A program made the translations under genes and the position numbers. This document shows, in pieces, positions 61,299-64,000 of a stretch of DNA of 64,000 bases. Source of the DNA: Undaria pinnatifida (taxonomy: Eukaryota > Sar > Phaeophyceae > Laminariales > Alariaceae). The notes beneath the pieces were generated by a model. The model did not search any database and had not been told where the DNA came from. It worked only from the letters and a program-made list of their open reading frames with translations. The stretch covers positions 12,825,488 to 12,889,487 of the forward strand of contig JABAKD010000020.1 of assembly GCA_012845835.1 (NCBI GenBank), written 5' to 3'. Every line of letters begins with the position of its first letter. The stretch's first letter is position 1.

Positions 61299-64000
61299 CA
61301 ACAACAGCAGCGGCAGCAGCGGCATGAACATGAAATACCCGTAACACTGCTGTTCGCCCCCTTCCTCATACCTTGTCGTCATCCGCTCCCTTTCCAGACC
61401 GCGCGACGGCGGTCGAGATAGGGGCCATCTCGACGATGTAGTCCACGCTGTCCTGTCCCTTGATCGGTTTCTCCATGTCATCCAGCTCCACGCGGTTCAC
61501 CTCGCCGCAGTACTCGCAGGCCCAGTCGTAGACGCCCTCCACAAAATCCCCACGACCTTCACCTTCAGCGTCATCTTCAGCTTTAGCGCCAGAGTTAGCA
61601 TTTTCGCCTCCTGCTACCGCTGAACCTCCCCCACACGTCGCCGGAGAGGGCAAGAGAGGCGACGAAAACTTCAAGCTTGCACCTCCTTTTCCAGCCCCGG
61701 AAGATTGGTTTCCAGCCGCGGTGGCGGCGGCAGCGGCGGCGGTGGTGGTGGTGGTGGGCGTGTTTGGGACGGGCGTTAGGACAGACACGGCGCTGAGGCA
61801 GGCCCGGCAGCCGGAACAGATGGTCGGGTCGCCCGTGGCGTAGGGTGCCGCGTTACCAAGAGCTGCCATGTCGACGTTCAGGATGTTTGTGTCCACCTTG
61901 TTATTGTGTGTGATTTTGAAAGAAACCAAAACAACGGGCGGAGGGGGGGTGGAGAACAATGACGTAGGGGACAAACGATTCAGAAAAGCGAGGAAAAACG
62001 GTTTGGGATGCTTATCAGCTTGTTTCACGATAAGGAACGCGGGAATATAGGTTTGGGTGTGCGTACCGGTTTGTTGGTTCTGGAGGGGGGATTGCATGGC
62101 TCGGGGGAGTGCGGTTCGTTTTGGTCCAGCACCCCCTCCAGCTAGTCGCGCTAGTATAATACCAGGTATCACATACCAGGTATTTTCTCACCTATAGCGC
62201 CTAAACTTGTGTATACATAAAATAGCCACGCATGCGTACAATATCATACAGCACGCCATACCGCCTTGCAGCCATGTACAGCAGTAGTTCATACGATTAA
62301 ATTAGCACGCAGCACGCCATAACAAGGTAGTGTTGGTATTGGTTATGGCGCTTTTTTACACACACTTGCTATGATGTTATTTGCACAATTAATGACCGCG
62401 CGTCTGCTGTTGTTTGGTGCTGTCATTATGCATTCTGCTGTATACATCATAATCGGATGATATACCACACATATGGTGCAACCGCTTGCGATCCCCACCA
62501 ACCGGCGGAAAACCCCATCACACGAAAACATAAGTGAATTTGAATTGGACATTCGCCTGTTGAGCCGGGTTTATTTCCCGGGGAGTGATGTACGTACCAC
62601 CAAGACGGGGTTGTGTTTTACTGCAGGCTACCGAGTTAGACATCCTCAGTTAGTTGGTTTTTCGTCGGCGGCTGATGTTTTGCCTCTTTCGCTATAATGA
62701 ACAGCACCTCTTTCGTACAGCGGCAGTATTGAGACTACATACGATATGAGGATGAAATGCAATTACCTTGCGCGTCCAAGTACGTGATCGCGGCGGCTCA
62801 ACTGCCGCCCTCCTCTCCCCTGCACCAGCGCCGGTGTTGGCGGCAGCGAAGGCGGCGGTGGCAGCAGCGTCGGCACCGTTGGGACGAGGAAGTTGTTGCC
62901 CTGTCGTCGGAGACGGGTCTGCTGGGGCGGCACCGGGCGGTAGAGGCGGCTCCCAACCCCGAACATATCCACCTGGTTCTTCTTCGCCCAACAGGGCTCT
63001 CATTTCCCTCATGTGCCTCCGCATCCACACACCCGCGTGCTCATCCGGCTGCTGCTGTTGCCCCCTCCGCCTCGTCTCGCGCCGCGGGGCTGCCCGCTCC
63101 ATCAGAAGCCGTTGCTCATCTAGGGTGAGCTGGGCAAAGTTGACGCCCTGTAGCGGGTTCGGTGGCACGTTTGCCTTATTGTTCTGCGCGGTTGCCACCG
63201 CCGCCTGCGGCAGTGGCGGCGGCGCCCTCTTCAATATCGGCGCATGCAGTGGCAGCGGCGGCGGCGGCGCCACTGTTCCTTGTAGGTCTCCCTTCTTCTT
63301 GTTCTGAACGGCCCCGCTCTCGGCTCCGGTTCCGACCATCAAAGGAGGTTGAGCGAACAATGGCAACCGCGCGTTGTCATCAGAATCGGCAGCAGCAAGA
63401 GCATTATACGCAGCAGCAGCAGCAGTTTTTTGAGCCGCGGCTTCGCTTTCCTCGATGCCCAAGTCGCCGAGCACGTCCTCCGCCCCAACCCCGCCTTTTC
63501 CGGGGGGGGCACCTCTCGCGGTGGTCGGGATAGGGTCGCGCAGGCCATCAGGTTGCACATCCCGGCCTGTATTCGTAAACAGCTTCACATCCGCCCACGT
63601 CCCACCTTTCGGCACGCCTCCAATCAGAGACGGTCGGGGATGCAGCTTCTCAGTGCGGAACTCGCGCTGCGTCGGGTTAGGGTCCCTCTGGGATGGAGTC
63701 TCGACTGTTGGTTCTGCTAGGGCTGCTGCCCGTCGCGCTCGTTCTGGCACTCCCCTCCGTGCAATTGGGTAGGCGTTGCCGACACCGCCGCCGGCGCCGT
63801 CACCACCGCCACCGCCACCGCCTCCGTCACCGTCACCACCGCCACCGCCAACACCAACACCGCCACCACCAGCCGGAGGCGGCCGTTCCCATGCTCCACG
63901 CAAATTATCACTGACCATCGGCCAGTGCCCCCCGTCCGGCAGGAAGGGCTTCGTCGTCTCATTCCAGCGTACGGTCTTCTGAGCCTGGGCATTGCGGCCG
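50267..64000 (-). CDS. large protein with Sec23/24-type zinc finger and von Willebrand A domain; 12 exons visible, ends not found
   Basis: Twelve exons on the minus strand, all joined in phase 0 with consensus or near-consensus GT-AG sites, give about 1,153 codons. Order: Pro/Gly/Ala-rich N-terminal region; a zinc finger with CSGC and CEYC pairs separated by a long disordered loop, as in Sec23/Sec24; a vWA domain whose MIDAS residues are complete (DTSGSM; Thr in GPTALGPA; Asp in LCTDG); a segment ending LENLGTLADKSGGTI; a beta-rich part (VSVRVTLHKGLKF ... REIGN/VTRETELNFEY); and a C-terminal helical part. The zinc finger-vWA-beta sandwich order resembles Sec23/Sec24 proteins and their relatives, including the circularly permuted Ras-type vWA proteins. 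Cargo binding or a cytosolic scaffold role is inference. The 5' end is beyond the window and the 3' end is below 50,267. Confidence 0.9.
50420..50765. repeat. intronic degenerate tandem repeat, ~50-60-bp unit
   Basis: About six imperfect copies of a unit like ATCAACGCGCATGAAAATAA, CACATGGGTTGATTTGGTAC. Confidence 0.75.
50909..51049 (-). CDS. vWA gene exon 11: helical segment
   Basis: Acceptor CCGCCTAG, donor GAGCAG/GTTAGT; 47 codons, phase 0. MAVVAGHAASQAGSMASRGA, then RAWSNLMTRN. Small-residue helix pattern continuing the C-terminal helical region. Confidence 0.8.
51095..51145 (+). repeat. CAG microsatellite (intronic)
   Basis: CAG/CAA run in the intron between visible exons 10 and 11. Less regular CAG/CAA tracts continue at 51,250-51,320. 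Confidence 0.95.
51850..51972 (+). repeat. ~80-bp dispersed repeat, copy
   Basis: ACCAATACCAAGTAGTTTAT, CCGAAAACAAAGGGTCGCAG, TTCTAAACGGGT. Relatives at 26,082-26,160 and 59,790-59,872. Confidence 0.65.
52474..52578 (-). CDS. vWA gene exon 10
   Basis: Acceptor CGACACACAG, donor ATGTCG/GTAAGG; 35 codons, phase 0. VQIRYTRPDGMKCMRVLTRT, then QKVTRSKKEAEG. A weaker alternative donor (AAA/GTAACC) lies inside it. Confidence 0.8.
53445..53530 (+). repeat. poly-C dispersed repeat family, copy (intronic, short)
   Basis: C run, then GAGTACGCCTGTCC, TCTCGAAAGGGATGCGTGGT and CAACGGTTAAACGACTAAG. Confidence 0.7.
53594..54052 (-). CDS. vWA gene exon 9: beta strand plus Ala-rich disordered region
   Basis: Acceptor CGTTTAG, donor TTCCAG/GTGAGA; 153 codons, phase 0. 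VTRETELNFEYQVRRKVERQ, then a long Ala/Thr/Pro low-complexity stretch, then QPQVVGMLNGKGP and TPAFLPFQ. The low-complexity part corresponds to a GCC/GGC microsatellite (about 53,805-53,940) and is likely length-variable. Confidence 0.85.
54430..54610 (+). repeat. poly-C dispersed repeat family, longest intronic copy
   Basis: GATGCTCCGTCTCGAAAGGG, GGTCAATGGTCAAACGACTA, AGGCAAGCAAAAAGTGAGTA, CCCCC, GGTCGGTCAAACCC, GTTGTAGGAATGCAAGGATC and TATGGTCTTCCCCAAGGACT. Confidence 0.75.
54697..54789 (-). CDS. vWA gene exon 8: beta-sandwich strands
   Basis: Acceptor AATTGCAAG, donor GGTAAC/GTGAGT; 31 codons, phase 0. VSVRVTLHKGLKFRNADVGD, then LDREIGN, which runs straight into VTRETELNFEY of the next exon. 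Confidence 0.88.
55240..55320 (+). repeat. dispersed GCTTGCAA...CGCTGACG module (intronic)
   Basis: GCAGCTTGCAAAAGATGAGT, then TCAAGCTCACCGCTGACGTA and TTTATAATC. It lies in the intron between visible exons 7 and 8. Confidence 0.65.
55391..55564 (-). CDS. vWA gene exon 7: end of vWA fold
   Basis: Acceptor GTGTACCCAG, donor TCTAAG/GTGAGT; 58 codons, phase 0. SVENGVTIDVVSVDSDACDL, ENLGTLADKSGGTITRV, then NFAGILANPILASK. Matches the last strand and helix of vWA domains. Confidence 0.92.
56150..56650. repeat. inverted-repeat family fragments (intronic)
   Basis: GGGTAGCACTTTTTGGACCG and CGAAAATCGTCGGAATTTCA at 56,158-56,240, then AACGATTTTGGGCG, GTAAGGAGGCCC and ACCATAGCGCGCGTGAG at 56,574-56,665, in opposite orientation. 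Same family as 35,460-36,440. Confidence 0.65.
56718..56855 (-). CDS. vWA gene exon 6: strand with MIDAS Asp
   Basis: Acceptor TTTTTCAG, donor ACCGAG/GTGCGC; 46 codons, phase 0. ERGGRGSRLVLCTDGLANVG (the Asp of CTDG is the last MIDAS ligand), then a helix EEREAAEKFYQQLGTE. Confidence 0.92.
56820..56957 (-). repeat. duplication of the exon-6 acceptor region
   Basis: The exon start and acceptor at 56,820-56,868 recur at 56,912-56,957 (offset 92 bp) within the upstream intron; both carry GTTCACGC.TGGTTCTCTGC on the minus strand. The upstream copy has lost the exact acceptor. Confidence 0.85.
57470..57660 (+). repeat. poly-C dispersed repeat family, copy (intronic)
   Basis: GGAAAGGGATGCGTGGTCAA, CAGTCAAACGACTAAGGCAA, C run, GGTCGGTGAAAACCCGACGT, GCTCCGTCCCGGC and GATGCGAGGGTCTACG. 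Confidence 0.8.
57769..58041 (-). CDS. vWA gene exon 5: core of vWA domain with MIDAS Thr
   Basis: Acceptor AATATCAG, donor CTTAAG/GTGAGA; 91 codons, phase 0. PSRLAGLVTFNAEVSLIGDG (core strand), VVAGDRLSDGEALREVG, then LEEGGPTALGPAVVVGLSML, in which GPTALGPA supplies the MIDAS Thr. Confidence 0.95.
58740..58835 (-). CDS. vWA gene exon 4: first vWA helix
   Basis: Acceptor CTTGCGCAG, donor CTTCAG/GTGCTG; 32 codons, phase 0. DDRSQFMPGQKRGMTYVSRL, then QSMQAAIDAQLQ. It joins in frame to the preceding DTSGSM exon. Confidence 0.9.
59030..59174 (-). other. open intronic segment, possible alternative exon
   Basis: Acceptor TACTTAG/GTGACC and an open frame (VTPFMPDATRLASTLRTDDD ...). Its only good donor (AGCAG/GTTCAA) leaves phase 2, which would break the frame with exon 4, whereas exon 3 joins directly to exon 4 in phase 0. 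So it is more likely intron. Confidence 0.35.
59600..59725 (-). CDS. vWA gene exon 3: MIDAS DxSxS motif
   Basis: Acceptor GAAACCAG, donor TCGGGG/GTGAGT; 42 codons, phase 0. ESTVLFVIDTSGSMCVTTAV carries the canonical D-T-S-G-S metal-binding motif on the first core strand, followed by KLSLRGDRTKDMSRLLASG. Confidence 0.95.
59790..59872 (+). repeat. ~80-bp dispersed repeat, copy (intronic)
   Basis: ACCATTAATTCCAAGTAATT, CCCCGAAAACACCTGGGGAC, AGTTCTAAAGGGGTAG. Related to 26,082-26,160 and 51,850-51,972. Confidence 0.65.
60331..60527 (+). repeat. CAT/ATC trinucleotide microsatellite (intronic)
   Basis: Almost pure (CAT)n with CAC/CAA variants over ~200 bp. Acidic or Met-rich frames on the minus strand are artefacts. 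Confidence 0.97.
60665..60692 (+). repeat. (CGAT)7 microsatellite
   Basis: A perfect tetranucleotide repeat, palindromic and therefore identical on both strands, in the intron between visible exons 2 and 3. Confidence 0.97.
61076..61322 (+). repeat. CAA/CAG microsatellite (intronic)
   Basis: CAACAGCAGCATCATC-type sequence grading into a pure (CAA)n run at 61,250-61,300 and ending in CAGCAGCGGCAG, just upstream of the exon-2 donor. Confidence 0.95.
61372..61896 (-). CDS. vWA gene exon 2: Sec23/24-type zinc finger
   Basis: Acceptor AATAACAAG, donor GACAAG/GTATGA; 175 codons, phase 0. VDTNILNVDMAALGNAAPYA, TGDPTICSGCRACLS (first Cys pair), a ~75-residue Thr/Ala/Gly-rich loop, then YDWACEYCGEVNRVEL (second Cys pair) and DSVDYIVEMAPI leading to the vWA strand. 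The C-x2-C ... W-x-C-x2-C-x-x-x-N pattern is that of Sec23/Sec24 zinc fingers, with an unusually long insertion between the pairs. Confidence 0.92.
61897..62766. other. intron 1 (visible) of the vWA gene
   Basis: 870 bp between AAG/GTAATT and AACAAG. Contains two ATACCAGGTAT motifs (62,158-62,182). Confidence 0.75.
62767..64000 (-). CDS. vWA gene first visible exon: disordered N-terminal region
   Basis: Open from the window edge to the donor CGCAAG/GTAATT; about 411 codons, no start codon required within the window. Rich in Gly/Pro/Ala with a (G-V/G-D) stretch near 63,780-63,880, a Gln run, and a more ordered piece NFAQLTLDEQRLLMERAAPR followed by RRHMREMRALLGEEEPGGYV and RGWEPPLPPG. Ends SRTWTRK. 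It probably acts as a flexible tail; no catalytic motif is seen. Confidence 0.82.

Noticed and set aside
61118-61481. Cys/Val/Leu-rich minus frames
   Set aside because: CAA/CAG microsatellite; the real exon ends at 61,372 with a good donor.

Overview
The window looks like nuclear DNA from an intron-rich eukaryote. The best guess is a brown alga or a related stramenopile. The grounds are GC-rich exons with GT-AG introns of about 0.2-4 kb, heavy loading with simple and dispersed repeats, a chromodomain-type Ty3/gypsy element, and a relic LINE of the 'GLRQGCVLSP' type. There are no operons, Shine-Dalgarno sites or CRISPR arrays. The species assignment is inference.

Layout. 1-22.5 kb is gene-poor and repeat-rich: a possible coding fragment at the left edge, several short tandem and dispersed repeats, a MITE-like element (12.4-12.6 kb), a dead LINE reverse transcriptase (13.7-14.8 kb, minus), a ~300-bp tandem array (14.8-15.8 kb), and then a large block of CCATGG-dense satellite-like DNA (15.8-21.4 kb). 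Inside that block lies a ~1.3-kb segment (17.6-18.9 kb) that reappears in inverted orientation at 23.3-24.5 kb.

22.6/27.1-34.3 kb (plus) is a multi-exon gene for an N2227/carnosine N-methyltransferase-family enzyme. Six consecutive exons join with compatible phases, and a more distant 5' exon at 22.6-23.1 kb is possible. One of its introns holds tandem, broken copies of the start of the next exon.

34.3-50.3 kb is intergenic: copies of a dispersed inverted-repeat family (35.5-38.6 kb), a 340-bp GGTGTT hexanucleotide satellite, and a complete but degenerate 6.5-kb Ty3/gypsy retrotransposon on the minus strand (39,366-45,888; LTRs, 4-bp GAGG target duplication, gag zinc knuckle, protease, RT, RNase H, integrase, broken chromodomain).

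50.3-64.0 kb (minus) is a large gene whose ends were not found. Its 12 visible exons, all joined in phase 0, encode a Sec23/Sec24-type zinc finger followed by a von Willebrand factor A domain with a full metal-binding (MIDAS) set and a C-terminal beta/helical region. The two cellular genes converge on the retrotransposon region. No functional link between them is visible.

Several short repeat families recur in introns and spacers across the whole window and explain much of the otherwise anonymous DNA.
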